Part shown: positions 63,483 through 64,000 of the stretch, piece by piece | Position numbering within the stretch: position 1 is the stretch's first letter | Layout: each line of letters starts with the position of its first letter | From: Montifringilla adamsi | Taxonomy: Eukaryota > Chordata > Aves > Passeriformes > Passeridae | Length of the DNA: 64,000 nucleotides | Assembly (NCBI GenBank): GCA_017590115.1 | Contig: JAGGNK010006559.1 | Location: 14,037,478 to 14,101,477 of the forward strand | Direction: 5' to 3' | Notes under the pieces: model-generated | The model's input: the letters and a program-made list of their open reading frames with translations, nothing else | What the model was told of the DNA's origin: nothing | The model's database searches: none | Program-made: the position numbers and the translations under genes

Positions 63483-64000
63483 GACATTAATCCCTGCATT
63501 AGTTTTTTATGGACTTCACTGGTTTTCATGAACTGTGGATCAGTGGGATAACACAATCTTCTGTTGCAGTAAATTAAGACAAAGGAGACTCATTTCTTTA
63601 TTTGAATATATTGCCTTTTCCAGACTCCTTTAAGGCAGTTCTGTTTCTTTCATAAACAAATTGCAATTGAACTTTCAGTTTTGAAAGTCTCATTTTTTAG
63701 GCACTCTAATAGGGAGCCAAGTTCTTTTTCTATCTCGCTTCACATTTACATTTATTAGCAGAGCATTTTTCCAATGGATAACAATGCTGTTATAATGTAC
63801 AGAGGTGCTGAAGTAGTGCCAGGTATTTGAAAGCAGTGTCCTCCCAAAATATCTCATGTGATGCATGCTCTTCAGGCAGAGATTTACAAGACCATGCTCT
63901 GTCTTGTGTGTATAGCTACCTCTTTTCTCTCTTCCACAAGGAACATTAGTTCCATTTCAATGCAAATTTTTGATAGATGAGTGAAAATATCAGAATTAAG

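Larger units (their letters stand above)
61521..64000 (+). other. GALR1: GALR1 intron 1, 5' part
   Basis: From the exon 1 donor to the window edge I find no sequence encoding the expected exon 2 (the lysine-rich third intracellular loop following FCYAK) or exon 3 (helices 6 and 7), so both lie further right. The intron holds a possible alternative terminal exon at about 61807-61897 and a CR1 fragment at about 63432-63482. The rest is ordinary AT-rich sequence. Confidence 0.8.

Noticed and set aside
61521..64000. GALR1 exon 2 or 3 within the window
   Set aside because: I looked for the lysine-rich third loop and helix 6-7 signatures and found none; they must lie to the right.
1..64000. CRISPR arrays, operons, phage or insertion-sequence content
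   Set aside because: The window is vertebrate nuclear DNA; no spaced direct repeats or prokaryotic genes are present.

Overview
This window is vertebrate nuclear DNA, almost certainly from a bird and probably a songbird. The evidence is CR1 LINE 3' ends of the avian type (octamer-like ATTCTATGATTCT ends at about 16302-16352 and 22355-22414, an internal antisense piece at 63432-63482), two solo LTRs that look like endogenous retrovirus LTRs common in passerine genomes (about 42664-43200 and 53858-54455), and a GALR1 exon whose protein is close to, but not the same as, the mammalian form. The species assignment is inference; no alignment was run.

Layout. 1-3250: AT-rich, no gene. 3330-5340: a strong CpG island with GC boxes and candidate splice donors on both strands, the likely start of a transcription unit. 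By synteny with human 18q23, where GALR1 and MBP lie head to head, this could be the distal (Golli-type) MBP promoter reading leftwards, with 1-3250 as its first intron; that is inference. 5340-59700: a gene desert of about 54 kb with relics of transposable elements, microsatellites, short tandem duplications and a few isolated signals: a perfect 14-bp-arm hairpin at 11345, a perfect glucocorticoid/androgen-type response element at 34730, a 76-bp tandem duplication at 30503, an isolated CpG cluster at 50396. None of the open reading frames there looks like a gene. 59750-61540: GALR1 promoter, 5'UTR and first coding exon inside a second CpG island. 61521-64000: start of GALR1 intron 1; exons 2 and 3 lie beyond the right edge.

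The only protein-coding gene that can be defended is GALR1, a Gi-coupled neuropeptide receptor; the first 234 codons (N-terminus to the end of the fifth membrane helix) are present. No bacterial-type systems, CRISPR arrays, operons, tRNA or rRNA genes were seen. Nothing found amounts to an undescribed gene system; the most testable novelties are a possible alternative last exon of GALR1 just inside intron 1, the palindromic steroid-receptor site in the desert, and the bidirectional CpG island.
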